In this document: positions 43,441 to 52,709 of the stretch, one piece after another
Layout: every line of letters starts with the position of its first letter
How positions within the stretch are numbered: position 1 is the first letter of the stretch
Assembly: GCA_001464315.1 (NCBI GenBank)
Contig: LNFK01000001.1
Location: forward strand, 1 to 54,204
Source: Sphingomonadales bacterium Ga0077559
GTDB lineage: Bacteria > Pseudomonadota > Alphaproteobacteria > Sphingomonadales > Sphingomonadaceae
Length of the DNA stretch: 54,204 nucleotides
Reading direction: 5' to 3'
The notes under the pieces: generated by a model
The model's input: only the letters and a program-made list of their open reading frames with translations
Database searches by the model: none
Told to the model about the DNA's origin: nothing
Made by a program: the position numbers and the translations under genes

Positions 43441-43971
43441 TTAAATCCCGACCAGCGCCGCCAGCGCCCGCAGCCAATATTTGTTATACTCCTTGAACAA
43501 TGCGCGGAGTGAAGGCTTGGTTGCTACGGCGTCGTTGGTCACCATGATGCTGGAGGGCAATGCCCTATCGAGTTCAAAACGTGCGCGCCGCATGTGCCAG
43601 TCATGCGTAACTAACCGCAGCGTCTTGACCTTGTTCCGCGCCGCCCACCGCGCCGTCTCCAGCGCGTTCGAACGGGTGTCGACCGAAGCAAATCCCAAAT
43701 CGATGCAGCAATCGAAATATCTGTCGGACCCTGCATATTGTGCGGCCAATTCAGGCGGTCGCACATCGCGGTCGACGCCCGAGATCAGCATTTTTTTGGA
43801 TTTGCCCGCTTTGAGTATCTCCAAGCCGCGATCAATCCGGTTTGGCCCGCCGGTCAGGACGACTACGGCGTCGGTATTGGCCATCTCTGCAGGTTGCGGC
43901 AGAAGCAGCGCAAACCAGGCAAAACCAAGCGCCCATGCCAGCAGGATGAATGATAATAACCGTCTGATCAT
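43441..43971 (-). CDS. YdcF/DUF218 family membrane-anchored protein
   Basis: 176 residues from ATG 43971, which overlaps the ftsX stop (ATGA). The N-terminal signal anchor is LLSFILLAWALGFAWFALLLP. The DUF218 core has ANTDAVVVLTGGPNRIDRGL and, later, LVTHDWHMRRARFEL. Family members are linked to cell-envelope processes (ElyC, SanA); the reaction is not settled. Co-transcribed with ftsEX and plsC. Confidence 0.88.
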   Translation of the reverse strand: MIRRLLSFILLAWALGFAWFALLLPQPAEMANTDAVVVLTGGPNRIDRGLEILKAGKSKKMLISGVDRDVRPPELAAQYAGSDRYFDCCIDLGFASVDTRSNALETARWAARNKVKTLRLVTHDWHMRRARFELDRALPSSIMVTNDAVATKPSLRALFKEYNKYWLRALAALVGI

Positions 43972-44864
43972 AGCATTTTCTTGAGCGCCGAAATCACTGT
44001 CCAACGCGCCATAAGCATGGCGAGACCCATCACCGCAAGCGGAATGAACGCCAATATTGCCCAGCCATACCACGGGAACGAGGCGGCCGCGAGCAATCCG
44101 GGTTCAGCGGCTGCAAAACGCCCGCCAATGGCTAATATGACCGCGGCCGCCGCCCCGAAGCCGACGACGCCGCCAAGTAGCGCATCGAGTGCGACCCGCC
44201 TTTGGAACAGCCGCGCTGCCTGCAAATCGGTGCCGCCCATCATGTGCATGATCTCGATCGTGCCCCGATGCGTGTTGAGCGTGCTGCGGACGGCCAGTAC
44301 GACGACTGCTGATGTCGCTACGAGTAAAAGCAAAAATACAGCGCCCGCAAGCAGGACAAGCGCTGACATCAACTGGAAGAAAGGTGCCATCCAGCTGCTG
44401 TGCGAATCCAGTCTGGTGTTAGGCGCGATTGGTCGCAATTGGTCCTGTAATTGTTTCAGCATGGCGTCTGTGGGCAAGTTGCCAAAACGGACATCGACCA
44501 AAGCAGGAACCGGAATATCGGCGTCAATGACCCCGGTGCCGAGCCATGGCTCAAGCAGGTTGCGAACTTCTGAATCGGTTACCGGCTTAACCGATACGAC
44601 GCCGGGTAAACCGCGCATCGCTTTTGCAACTGCTGCGCGCTGGGTGGCGCGTCGTGCCGGATCCGCCTCGATAATCTGCACCGTAACTTGCTGCGCCAGG
44701 TCATCGCCGCCTTTGCGCGCCGCATCGGCCAGTGTTAGTCCAGCTGCAGCCACCAGCAAGGTCAAAAATAGCATGATCGCAATCACCCAGGGCATTTGCC
44801 CCGAAAGCCGGCCCTCGGGGATCAGTTTGCGATCATGCGTGGGCAGGGCGAAATCAAGCAGCAT
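43968..44864 (-). CDS. ftsX: Cell-division ABC transporter permease FtsX
   Basis: 298 residues. Four membrane segments with a large periplasmic domain after the first. Conserved pieces include QIIEADPARRATQRAAVAKAM and, near the C-terminus, the STLNTHRGTIEIMHMMGGTD motif followed by two helices. With FtsE it regulates peptidoglycan hydrolases at the septum. Overlaps ftsE by one base (stop/start shared). Confidence 0.94.
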   Translation of the reverse strand: MLLDFALPTHDRKLIPEGRLSGQMPWVIAIMLFLTLLVAAAGLTLADAARKGGDDLAQQVTVQIIEADPARRATQRAAVAKAMRGLPGVVSVKPVTDSEVRNLLEPWLGTGVIDADIPVPALVDVRFGNLPTDAMLKQLQDQLRPIAPNTRLDSHSSWMAPFFQLMSALVLLAGAVFLLLLVATSAVVVLAVRSTLNTHRGTIEIMHMMGGTDLQAARLFQRRVALDALLGGVVGFGAAAAVILAIGGRFAAAEPGLLAAASFPWYGWAILAFIPLAVMGLAMLMARWTVISALKKML

Positions 44865-45577
44865 CAGTTTTTGAGAACCAGCGGGCGCGGCGGGTGCTTC
44901 AGCGAGCCCGTCGGATCGGACAATCGGCCCTTATCGAGCCGCATCATCTGCGCGCCGTCGACTTCTTGCAGCAGGTGGATGTCATGCGTCGCCACGACCA
45001 CGGTAGTGCCAAGCTTGTTGAGAGCAGCGAACAGCTGCAACAATCTCAGCGCCATATCGGGGTCGACATTGCCTGTTGGCTCGTCGGCCACGAGCATTTC
45101 GGGACGGCCAATCACTGCGCGAGCAATCGCGACGCGCTGCTGTTCGCCTCCTGATAACGTGGCAGGCCGGGCGTCGGCGCGTTCGGTCAGGCCGATCCAT
45201 GCCAGCATTTCGGTGACCGGGCCTTGCAGGTCTTTCTCTTGAATGCCCGCGATGCGAAGCGGCAATGCGATATTGTCAAAGGTCGACAGATGCTGCACCA
45301 GCCGGAAATCCTGAAAAACCACGCCGATACGGCGGCGGAAACCGGGAAGGCGATCGCGTGGCAATGTGATGGCATCATACCCGAACATCTTGATAGCACC
45401 GCGGCTGGGGCGGTGTGCCAGATACAGTAGCTTCAAAAGTGAGGTTTTTCCCGCACCCGAGGCACCGGTCAGGAAATAGAAACTGCCAGGGAAAAGCGTA
45501 AAACTTAGGTCGGTTAGCGTTTCCGCCCCCGTCCCGTATCGCAGCCCCACATTGTCGAATTCCACCACGCTTTGCAT
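44864..45577 (-). CDS. ftsE: Cell-division ATP-binding protein FtsE
   Basis: 237 residues from ATG 45577. ABC ATPase: Walker A GASGAGKTSLL, signature LSGGEQQRVAIARA, Walker B MLVADEPTGNVDPD and the H-loop TVVVATHD. An open frame upstream to 45775 has no signature, so the start at 45577 is chosen although its ribosome site is weak (ATG 45604 possible). Divergent from the zinc-ribbon gene. Confidence 0.94.
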   Translation of the reverse strand: MQSVVEFDNVGLRYGTGAETLTDLSFTLFPGSFYFLTGASGAGKTSLLKLLYLAHRPSRGAIKMFGYDAITLPRDRLPGFRRRIGVVFQDFRLVQHLSTFDNIALPLRIAGIQEKDLQGPVTEMLAWIGLTERADARPATLSGGEQQRVAIARAVIGRPEMLVADEPTGNVDPDMALRLLQLFAALNKLGTTVVVATHDIHLLQEVDGAQMMRLDKGRLSDPTGSLKHPPRPLVLKN

Positions 45578-45713
45578 AGGCAATCGAGATGGCACAAACC
45601 GCATGTCGGGGCAAAGCCTATTAACCATAGGATTGACCCGGCGATACCGCCGTCCACAGCATTTTATTACAGCAGGGTTGCAACTCGCGTGCGCCTGATG
45701 TTTATGCACGGCA

Positions 45714-46538
45714 ATGCTGCTAGTCTGCCCCTCCTGCCGCACCCGATATGTCGTGCCGGATAGTGCCATTGGCATGGATGGGCGTCAGGTTCGGTGCGCC
45801 AATTGCAAACATAGTTGGTTTCAAGGAGGGGCGATCCCGCCGGTTGCGCCCGCGCCGCCTGTTGCAGCGCCTGCTTATGCGGCTCCAGCGGAAGAAGAAC
45901 TTCCGGCAGTGGTGGCCCCACCGCCTACGCCATCACCCCCACCTCCGGTGGAGCAGCCCCGCGCGGAGCCGGCTCAGCCGAGTTTCGCGCGTTTCGATGC
46001 TGAGGGTATACCAGAACCATCGGCAGTTTTTGTCGAACCGTCAGTAGCGCGCGCGGCGACCTATTTTGAAGAACTTCCGCCGCAAAGCCATTTTGCGCAT
46101 GAGCCGCCGTTTAAACCCCGCCGCAATCCAGCCAAATTGTGGACGATGGCGGCTGTTGCTTTCGCGTTGATTGTTGCGGCGATCGGTGGTGCGGTGTGGT
46201 ATTATGGCGTGCCGAATATCGGTTTGGGAATGGCCAGCGCCGAGCCTGACCTGAAGATCGTGCTGAACGAAAATCTCGAACTGAATGAGCGCGAAGATGG
46301 CACGCCATATTTCATTGCCAGCGGTAGCATCGTCAATCCTACAAGCACCGCGCAAGATGTGCCCGAAATGCTGGTTACGCTGAAGGATGCTGGCGGTAGG
46401 CCGGTTTACAGCTGGAAAATGAAACCTAAGGTTCGCTCGCTTGCGCCAGGCGCAAAGGTTGATTTTAGCGAGGCGCGGCTGGATGTCCCGCTGGCGGCCA
46501 CCCAGATCAGCGTCGGCTGGGTGCTCAACGGCGGCTGA
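45714..46538 (+). CDS. Zinc-ribbon / DUF3426 membrane protein
   Basis: 274 residues. The N-terminal zinc ribbon has two CxxC pairs (VCPSCRTRY and RCANCKHSW). A Pro/Ala-rich linker spans ~45-100, a transmembrane helix lies near 145-165 (MAAVAFALIVAAIGGAVWYYG), and the C-terminal DUF3426 domain ends SWKMKPKVRSLAPGAKVDF-type and TQISVGWVLNG. It is a typical MJ0042/DUF3426 protein of alphaproteobacteria, function unknown. Its TGA directly abuts the fliS stop (TGATCA). Confidence 0.88.
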   Translation: MLLVCPSCRTRYVVPDSAIGMDGRQVRCANCKHSWFQGGAIPPVAPAPPVAAPAYAAPAEEELPAVVAPPPTPSPPPPVEQPRAEPAQPSFARFDAEGIPEPSAVFVEPSVARAATYFEELPPQSHFAHEPPFKPRRNPAKLWTMAAVAFALIVAAIGGAVWYYGVPNIGLGMASAEPDLKIVLNENLELNEREDGTPYFIASGSIVNPTSTAQDVPEMLVTLKDAGGRPVYSWKMKPKVRSLAPGAKVDFSEARLDVPLAATQISVGWVLNGG

Positions 46539-46928
46539 TCAGGTGAGCGCCTGCCAAGCATTGGCGATATCGCTGATCGCTGATCGCACGTATTTGACCT
46601 TGGTAATATCGTCGTCTCTCGCTGCTTCATTCAGGCTGCGCGCCGCCGAACGGTAGATGCGGTTCAGTACAGGGGCGAGTTCGCCGCCGTTCCCAAAATC
46701 AAGACTGCCCTGGAGCGCGACGATAATCGACAGCGCCTTACTCAAATGCGTGTTGCCTGCAATCACTTTTCTTTGCGCATGATTGGCGGAGATAAGGTCA
46801 AGTGAGCGCAAAAGTTCTTCGTACAGCAGCGCGACCAGCCCATGTGGGCTGGCGCTGGCAACACGGCTTTGCAAGTCGAGCATGCGGTAATGTTGACTGG
46901 CAATCGCAGGGTGGGTTTTGGGCTGCAT
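46539..46928 (-). CDS. fliS: Flagellin export chaperone FliS
   Basis: 129 residues, the four-helix FliS type: SQHYRMLDLQSRVASASPHGLVALLYEELLR contains the Y-x-x-x-x-V-x-x-A-S-P-x-x-L-V signature. It binds the flagellin C-terminus in the cytoplasm. Next to fliD, its usual partner; the gene for its client flagellin is not in the window. Confidence 0.93.
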   Translation of the reverse strand: MQPKTHPAIASQHYRMLDLQSRVASASPHGLVALLYEELLRSLDLISANHAQRKVIAGNTHLSKALSIIVALQGSLDFGNGGELAPVLNRIYRSAARSLNEAARDDDITKVKYVRSAISDIANAWQALT

Positions 46929-46933
46929 CGGCT

Positions 46934-48298
46934 TTAGCTGTCGCTATTATTCCACAGCTTGATCTGCTGCTCGAGATAGCTCTGCGTTGCCTTCAACGCA
47001 CCAATCCGCGCGTCCATCCCCGCATATTGCTTTTCAAGTCGCGTGCGGTACGCGGCTTCGCGCTGCTCCATCCGGTCGCGGTTTTTCGATATATTGTCGG
47101 CTTCGCGCTGCAAGGATGAGCGGACTTGCTCTAGTGCTCCATTACTCGCCACCGCAGCATCACGCAGCGCGTCCAATGCGAATGCAATCCCGGGATCGGT
47201 GGCTTCGGTACGCGTGGTATCGCGTGGCGGATTAAAGATCGCTTCAACCGCGTCCGGAAAATCACGCAATGCAATTTCCAGCTTCGCACTATTGAGTGCA
47301 ATCGTGCCGTCACGATTGGTCGATATTCCAACGTCGGACAGAGATCGGATATTGGCATCGCCAGTAAGTGGTTGCGCGATAAACGCGCTCAACTGCCGCT
47401 CGAATGCGCGAAGCGCAGGATTGCCATTATTGGATAAGCGAGCCGATTGGGTGTCGTTTTTGAGCGTGTTGAACACCGAAACGAAATCGCCCAATGTCTG
47501 TTTCAACACATCGTTGGGTCGGGTCGAACTGATGGATATCGCCGACAGCGGGTCAGCTTTTTTAAGCGAAATGTTCATCCCGGGAACCACGTCGGAAAAG
47601 CTGTTGGTTGCGCGGGTATAGGCAACACCATCGACGGTAAATGCGGCATCACTCGCGGTCTGGCCCACGGTCATTTGACCGCTCGTGAATTGTGACAGAC
47701 CAGGATCCGCCCCAGCGTCGGCGGCCAACGTAAACGCCTTCGCTGCGCCGCTTTCGCCTTTCAGGACGAGGCGGAAATTCCCAGCGTCGTTGATGACGCT
47801 GGCCTGAATCCTGCTGCCGCTTGCGTTGATCGCGCTGGCAAGACCATTTAGGCTGTCGTTGGAGGCTCCTACCGTGATCGCATAACTTGTGGTCCCCACG
47901 GTCAACGTCATGCCGCCTTGGCCGATGGGATCGGTCCCGGAACCTGTATAGCCGGAGTAAATGGTTTGTGCCTTGGCAAGGCTGTTGACGACAATTTCGC
48001 CAGCATAGCTACCGAGCAACGTACCCGGGGCTGATGTCACCGTTATCGCGCCGTCATTCGATGTTACTGGTTGGCTCCGCAATGTCCCACCTGCTGCCAA
48101 ATCCGCAAGCGAGTCGGCGAAGCTGTCGAGGTCGCTGCGCGCTTGTGCCAATGTGCTTACTTTTGCCTGATTTGCGCGGGTCAATGCGTCGAAGCGCTGC
48201 ACTTTTGGCGTACGTGATGCTGCGGCAAGATCGGCAACCAGCGCAGCGGTATCGATGCCCGAACCAAAGCCCAGATTGTTAGCGATTGATGTCAGCAT
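46934..48298 (-). CDS. fliD: Flagellar filament cap protein FliD
   Basis: 454 residues from ATG 48298 (AAGGAA 8 nt upstream). The N-terminal FliD motif is NNLGFGSGIDTAALVADLAAA, and the C-terminal coiled-coil segment ends in a YLEQQIKLWNNS-type end. It polymerises flagellin at the tip. It lies 45 bp after flhB and 5 bp before fliS. Confidence 0.94.
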   Translation of the reverse strand: MLTSIANNLGFGSGIDTAALVADLAAASRTPKVQRFDALTRANQAKVSTLAQARSDLDSFADSLADLAAGGTLRSQPVTSNDGAITVTSAPGTLLGSYAGEIVVNSLAKAQTIYSGYTGSGTDPIGQGGMTLTVGTTSYAITVGASNDSLNGLASAINASGSRIQASVINDAGNFRLVLKGESGAAKAFTLAADAGADPGLSQFTSGQMTVGQTASDAAFTVDGVAYTRATNSFSDVVPGMNISLKKADPLSAISISSTRPNDVLKQTLGDFVSVFNTLKNDTQSARLSNNGNPALRAFERQLSAFIAQPLTGDANIRSLSDVGISTNRDGTIALNSAKLEIALRDFPDAVEAIFNPPRDTTRTEATDPGIAFALDALRDAAVASNGALEQVRSSLQREADNISKNRDRMEQREAAYRTRLEKQYAGMDARIGALKATQSYLEQQIKLWNNSDS

Positions 48299-48342
48299 AT
48301 CGAGTTCCTTCATGCCCCTATACGACCGCCGTGGCAGTGAAT

Positions 48343-49482
48343 TTAGGCCGACCGGCGGCCATCGGCATCGAAGCGTTTAGTGGAGGGAACGTCGACGACT
48401 GGCTTGACCAGATTATTCGCAAGCGTACTTTCAAGCCGGAATACGAAAGCAAGAATGGCGGCGACCGCGACATACAGATCTTCGGACACAGCGCGTCCGG
48501 TCCGCGTGGTAAAGTAAATCGCGCGGGTAAGCTGCGGATATTCAAGCGTCGGAATATGGTTTTCCTTGGCCAATGCCCTAATCGCCAAGGCCACGTCGCC
48601 GCGACCGCGCGCCACAACCGTTGGTGCAGCATCCAGCCCGGGACGATAGCGAAGCGCGACGGCAAAATGAGTAGGATTGGTTAGGACAACGCTGGCGTCG
48701 GCCATTCCCTTGCGTGCTGACGACATCGCCACTTCCTGCTGGCGCATGCGTAATGCCTGTTTAAGCTCGGGCGCACCTTCGCTTTGGCGCATTTCCTCTT
48801 TAAGCTGCTGTTTCGACATACGGAGCCGCCGGTTGCGTTGCAGCCACTGAACGGGCACATCGATGATTGCAATCAAGACAAGTCCGGCTGCAAGCATGGC
48901 GATGGTCACGATGATCTTATCGCCGATAAAGCCAACGGCGGAGGCAGGGTCGGTTGCTGCCAAACCGGGCAATGATGCAATCTCGCCTGAGATAGCCCAA
49001 TAGCCGGCATAACCCAGCGCAACGACCTTGGCGGTAGCTTTCAAAAGTTCGATGAGCCCCTGCGTGCCGAACATGCGCTTCAATCCGGCGATTGGACTGA
49101 TTCGGCTGCCTTTGAATGCCATTGCCTTGCCGCGCATACCCAAAGACCCGAGCATTGCAGGTCCAGCGAGTGCCGCAAATATCGAAAGGATCAGCAAACC
49201 CGCAAATGGCAATGCCAGATCAGAAAGCGCGCCCGACAGCGCATCAAGCGGTTCAAACCGGTCAGGATCTGAAAGATCGAGCGACAAGCCGCTTTTAAGC
49301 AGCATCTTGCTCGATTCAAAAAACCAGCCGCCAAGAGCAATCAACCATGCGGTGCCTGCAAGCATCATCAGCGCAGTTGCCAATTCCTTGGACGCCAGCA
49401 CGTCGCCTTCCTTGACCGCATCGGCTTTGCGCTTTTGGGTTGGCGCTTCAGTCTGCTGGTCCTTTTCGGGTGCGTCAGCCAC
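48343..49482 (-). CDS. flhB: Flagellar export apparatus protein FlhB
   Basis: About 379 residues, from GTG 49482 with GGAGG just upstream; the first ATG at 49518 would overlap fliR by 44 bp and lacks this site. Four membrane segments. The autocleavage site N269-P-T-H (TNPTHFAVALRY) is intact, preceded by the KQQLKEEMRQSEG linker and followed by the KENHIPTLEYPQLTRAIY segment. It switches export from hook to filament substrates. Confidence 0.93.
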   Translation of the reverse strand: MADAPEKDQQTEAPTQKRKADAVKEGDVLASKELATALMMLAGTAWLIALGGWFFESSKMLLKSGLSLDLSDPDRFEPLDALSGALSDLALPFAGLLILSIFAALAGPAMLGSLGMRGKAMAFKGSRISPIAGLKRMFGTQGLIELLKATAKVVALGYAGYWAISGEIASLPGLAATDPASAVGFIGDKIIVTIAMLAAGLVLIAIIDVPVQWLQRNRRLRMSKQQLKEEMRQSEGAPELKQALRMRQQEVAMSSARKGMADASVVLTNPTHFAVALRYRPGLDAAPTVVARGRGDVALAIRALAKENHIPTLEYPQLTRAIYFTTRTGRAVSEDLYVAVAAILAFVFRLESTLANNLVKPVVDVPSTKRFDADGRRSA

Positions 49483-50260
49483 CGCCACCTCCAATTGCCT
49501 GCGCCTGGTCAAGTGCAAGCCGGATTGCGTGCGTGATGGTATCAGCCATCACGGGGGTCGCCATTCCCATCAGCAATATCCCGGCGAGCAATGCTGCGGG
49601 CATTCCGACGGCAAACAAATTAAGCGTCGGGGCTGAACGCGCGATCATGGCCATGATGATCTGAACTAGAACAAGTGCAAATCCAACGGGCAGGGCAATT
49701 GAAAGTCCGGCCGAAAATGCAAGGCCGCCGAATTTGGTAATTCCGCCAATGGCCTTGAAGGAAAGCCACGCGTCACCAGGCGGCAGCGCGCGATAGCTTT
49801 CGGCAATTATGGAAATCAACGTCAGATGGCCGTTGGCAGCCAGGAAAAGGAACATGGCCAGCATCGACAGAAACTGCCCGACCGCTGGGCTTGACTGACC
49901 ACCCGTTGGGTCAGCCATTGACGCAAAACCCAAACCCATCGCGTTACTGATTGCCTCGCCTGCGACCAATGCCGCAGCGAACGCAATCTGGATGACAAAG
50001 CCAAGCGCCAATCCTGCCACAACTTCGGCAGCGATCATCAAAAATCCGGGCACTGAAATGATCCCAGCAGCTGGCAGCGCCATATTTGCCGCAGTTGCCG
50101 ACGGGATGCCGACAGCCAGAGCGAGTATCAGTCGTAATTGGACGGGCACAGCGCCTGCGCCGAACATCGGCGCGGCCAGAAACGCAGCGCCTGGGCGGAT
50201 CATCGCCAGCATCCAGACCAGCAATTGCTGTTCGACATTTTCAAATCCCGCTGGAATCAT
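49475..50260 (-). CDS. fliR: Flagellar export apparatus protein FliR
   Basis: 261 residues from ATG 50260 (ATGA overlap with the fliQ stop). A hydrophobic protein of the export gate: LLVWMLAMIRPGAAFLAAPMFG at the N-terminus and GFALVLVQIIMAMIARSAPTLN later are typical. The large upstream open frame belongs to fliQ on another frame. Confidence 0.94.
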   Translation of the reverse strand: MIPAGFENVEQQLLVWMLAMIRPGAAFLAAPMFGAGAVPVQLRLILALAVGIPSATAANMALPAAGIISVPGFLMIAAEVVAGLALGFVIQIAFAAALVAGEAISNAMGLGFASMADPTGGQSSPAVGQFLSMLAMFLFLAANGHLTLISIIAESYRALPPGDAWLSFKAIGGITKFGGLAFSAGLSIALPVGFALVLVQIIMAMIARSAPTLNLFAVGMPAALLAGILLMGMATPVMADTITHAIRLALDQAQAIGGGGG

Positions 50261-50526
50261 TGTACCAGCATCGGAATCTGCGCGAAAATATCCTTGGTGA
50301 AGTCTACCAGCAAGATCATGATACTGGACCCGAAAAGGGCCAGCGTTACGGCGACGACAATAAGCTTGGGCACGAAACTCAGCGTCTGTTCGTTGATCGA
50401 GGTCGCGGCCTGAACCATGCCGAGCACGACGCCTGCGATCAGCGCGGGTATCAAGATCGGAGCTGATCCAAGCGCCAATATCCAAAGCGCCTGTTGAGCC
50501 ACGCCGATGAAATAATCCTGGTCCAT
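50257..50526 (-). CDS. fliQ: Flagellar export apparatus protein FliQ
   Basis: 89 residues with two membrane helices (IGVAQQALWILALGSAPILIPALIAGVVLG and LIVVAVTLALFGSSIMILLV). The QAATSINEQTLSFVPK loop is the FliQ signature. Part of the FliPQR export gate. Confidence 0.95.
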   Translation of the reverse strand: MDQDYFIGVAQQALWILALGSAPILIPALIAGVVLGMVQAATSINEQTLSFVPKLIVVAVTLALFGSSIMILLVDFTKDIFAQIPMLVQ

Positions 50527-50530
50527 TCGG

Positions 50531-51283
50531 CTAACTCACAAACGAACTGGCAAGCGATCCCATGGTCAGCGCCCAACCATCGACCAGCACGAACAGCAGC
50601 AGTTTGAACGGCATCGATATGATGGTCGGCGATAGCATAACCATGCCAAGCGACATGAGCGCGGATGCGACGATCAAGTCGATGATAAGGAATGGCAGGA
50701 ATATCATGAAGCCAATCTGGAACGCGGTTTTCAGCTCGCTGGTGACGAAGGCTGGCAGTAAGATCGAAAACGGCACATCGGCAGGCTTGGCAAATTTGCC
50801 TGCCTTGGCAATGTCACTGAACAATGCGAGGTCGGATTTACGCGTTTGTTTGATCATGAAACCATGCATTGCGGCGGCGGACGTCGATACAGCCTGCTCG
50901 AATGTCACCTCGTCGCGGCCATAAGGTTCAAGTGCCTGGGTGTTGATTGTGGTGAACACCGGCTGCATGACAAAAATGCTCAGAAACAGCGACAGGCCGA
51001 CCAAGACCTGATTGGGCGGCGTCTGTTGGAGCCCAAGTGCCTGCCGCAATATCGATAGCACGATGATGATCCGGGTAAAACTGGTCATCATTAATATCAG
51101 CGACGGTAATACCGTCAGCAAACCCATCAGCAGCAGGATTTGAAGCGACAGCGACAGCGGGCGGCCGTCGCCTGACACGGTCTGCAATGCCTTTTCGATT
51201 CCTGCACCAGTGGATGTGGCAAACGCGGCATCGCCTGAGAACAGGGCGATGGCCAGCATGCAGATTATCCAGAACTTACGCAT
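50531..51283 (-). CDS. fliP: Flagellar export apparatus protein FliP
   Basis: 250 residues from ATG 51283, which overlaps the end of fliO. Signal peptide (MRKFWIICMLAIALFSGDAAFA), then the conserved LLTVLPSLILMMTSFTRIII, TPPNQVLVGLSLFLS and FLIIDLIVASALMSLGMVML. Core of the export gate; a longer frame upstream is out of place. Confidence 0.95.
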   Translation of the reverse strand: MRKFWIICMLAIALFSGDAAFATSTGAGIEKALQTVSGDGRPLSLSLQILLLMGLLTVLPSLILMMTSFTRIIIVLSILRQALGLQQTPPNQVLVGLSLFLSIFVMQPVFTTINTQALEPYGRDEVTFEQAVSTSAAAMHGFMIKQTRKSDLALFSDIAKAGKFAKPADVPFSILLPAFVTSELKTAFQIGFMIFLPFLIIDLIVASALMSLGMVMLSPTIISMPFKLLLFVLVDGWALTMGSLASSFVS

Positions 51284-51548
51284 CGAACGCGCCCTTGTCC
51301 CCGGATGCCAGTCTGCTGATCCCGCTTCGCGAGACACCAAGCAGCAACGTGTCGCCATTAAATTCGACGACCAGCAATTTTCCATTTGCGCCGAGCGCGA
51401 CGGCATCCACAACGCGAACCGGGCGATTACATTCGGACTTGACTGGAAGGCCAAGCTGCACGCGTTTCCAAAGCCAAAGCGATCCCCAAGCAAGTCCGCC
51501 GATCAGCGGGATAAGCAGGAAAAGCCGGACGAAATATTCGACGATCAT
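51276..51548 (-). CDS. fliO: Flagellar export protein FliO
   Basis: 90 residues: one N-terminal membrane helix (FVRLFLLIPLIGGLAWGSLWLW) and a cytoplasmic domain with VVDAVALGANGKLLVVEFNG and LLLGVSRSGISRL, the FliO pattern. It assists FliP assembly. Short and diverged, so it rests partly on context between fliN and fliP. Confidence 0.88.
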   Translation of the reverse strand: MIVEYFVRLFLLIPLIGGLAWGSLWLWKRVQLGLPVKSECNRPVRVVDAVALGANGKLLVVEFNGDTLLLGVSRSGISRLASGDKGAFDA

Positions 51549-51859
51549 GACCGGCGCTCCATCCCGGCCAAGCGGCGGTCGGCAGATACGACATCGACGA
51601 CACGGACGCCATAGCGGCCATTCACATCAACGATCTCTCCTTTGGCCACCAAAGTTCCGTTGACCAGAATATCGAGCAGATCATTTGCCTGGCGGTCGAG
51701 TTCGACAACGCTGCCCTCGCTTAACTCAAGCAGGGCAGCCAATGTAATCGATGCCGAACCGACTTCGACTGACATGCGCAATGAGATGCCGGAAAGCAGG
51801 TCGATGTTGGCGCCCCGTTCGGCTGGTCGTAAATTGGGAGCTTCGGTCATGTCACTCAT
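51545..51859 (-). CDS. fliN: Flagellar motor switch protein FliN
   Basis: 104 residues from ATG 51859, which overlaps the fliM stop by 8 bp. SpoA domain: VEVGSASITLAALLELSEGSVVELDRQANDLLDILVNG and KGEIVDVNGRYGVRV match FliN. Forms the C-ring base with FliM and sets rotation direction. A start further upstream at 51946 would overlap fliM heavily. Confidence 0.95.
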   Translation of the reverse strand: MSDMTEAPNLRPAERGANIDLLSGISLRMSVEVGSASITLAALLELSEGSVVELDRQANDLLDILVNGTLVAKGEIVDVNGRYGVRVVDVVSADRRLAGMERRS

Positions 51860-52709
51860 GATCTGATCCTTCGATATGTTCGATTTTAAGGGCGGCTCGG
51901 CCATTGGCCTCACCAATAGTGCCGCGCGCAAATGGGCGGCCAGCAACAGTCAGGGGGACCTGGTTTGGTAATAATATGGGTAAAATGTCGCCGGGGGCCA
52001 GGCTGAGCAGCCGGGCAGCGGGGAATTCAGCGCGAGTTAAAACCGCGCGTGCTGGCAGGTGAACGCGTAACGCGGCCGAATGCATTTTTGCCTTCCATAC
52101 CGGGTTGGTGTCAGCACTGGGTGCTTGCTTCTCAGACAGTCCCTCAATGATTTGTTTTGCGGTCGCAACGTTCATGAAACAGCTGATTGTCGCAGACTTA
52201 ATATCGGGACATTCGACAAAAATGCTGGCTACGACGATCTGGTCACAGGATTTCGGCCATTGAAAAGCCAATATGTCTGTTTGCATTTCAAGCAACCTGC
52301 TTTGCGGGGCAATTCCATCGCTCGCATGCATTCCCAATAACGGGAGCAACTTGTTGGCCAATCGTTCGATGAAACGGATTTCGGTGTGCGAAAATGAGCC
52401 TCGCGTCGCAATCTGGCCATTGCCGCCATAAGCGATATCGATGATCTGGCTGATCAGGTTACCTGGAATGTGAATAACAACATCGCCGATAGTAGTGCCC
52501 GGCGCATATCGGAGCAAAATTCCAAAAGGATTCTGGCTGATCCGCCATTCGGGATAGCGCGCATGCGTTATCGGGCCGGCTTTAGCCTCAATCTTGGTGC
52601 CTTGCGAAAAAATCTCCTGAAACGAACGGGCGAGCTTTTCGAAAACCACCATCAGGTTGTCGAAGTCGGCTTCTTGCTGACCGGAGGGCATGAGGCTGAC
52701 GGCGGTCAT
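51852..52709 (-). CDS. fliM: Flagellar motor switch protein FliM
   Basis: 285 residues. Central CheC-like domain (GGNGQIATRGSFSHTEIRFIERLANKLLP) and C-terminal SpoA domain (ILPILLPNQVPLTVAGRPFARG). The N-terminal CheY-binding motif of enterobacteria (LSQxEID-like) is not obvious in MTAVSLMPSGQQEADFDNL. Starts with ATGA overlap on fliL. Confidence 0.92.
   Translation of the reverse strand: MTAVSLMPSGQQEADFDNLMVVFEKLARSFQEIFSQGTKIEAKAGPITHARYPEWRISQNPFGILLRYAPGTTIGDVVIHIPGNLISQIIDIAYGGNGQIATRGSFSHTEIRFIERLANKLLPLLGMHASDGIAPQSRLLEMQTDILAFQWPKSCDQIVVASIFVECPDIKSATISCFMNVATAKQIIEGLSEKQAPSADTNPVWKAKMHSAALRVHLPARAVLTRAEFPAARLLSLAPGDILPILLPNQVPLTVAGRPFARGTIGEANGRAALKIEHIEGSDHE

Noticed and set aside
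43981-44874. Long plus-strand frame opposite ftsX
   Set aside because: Full antisense shadow of a clear ftsX gene, with Ser/Thr/Ala-rich low-complexity content.
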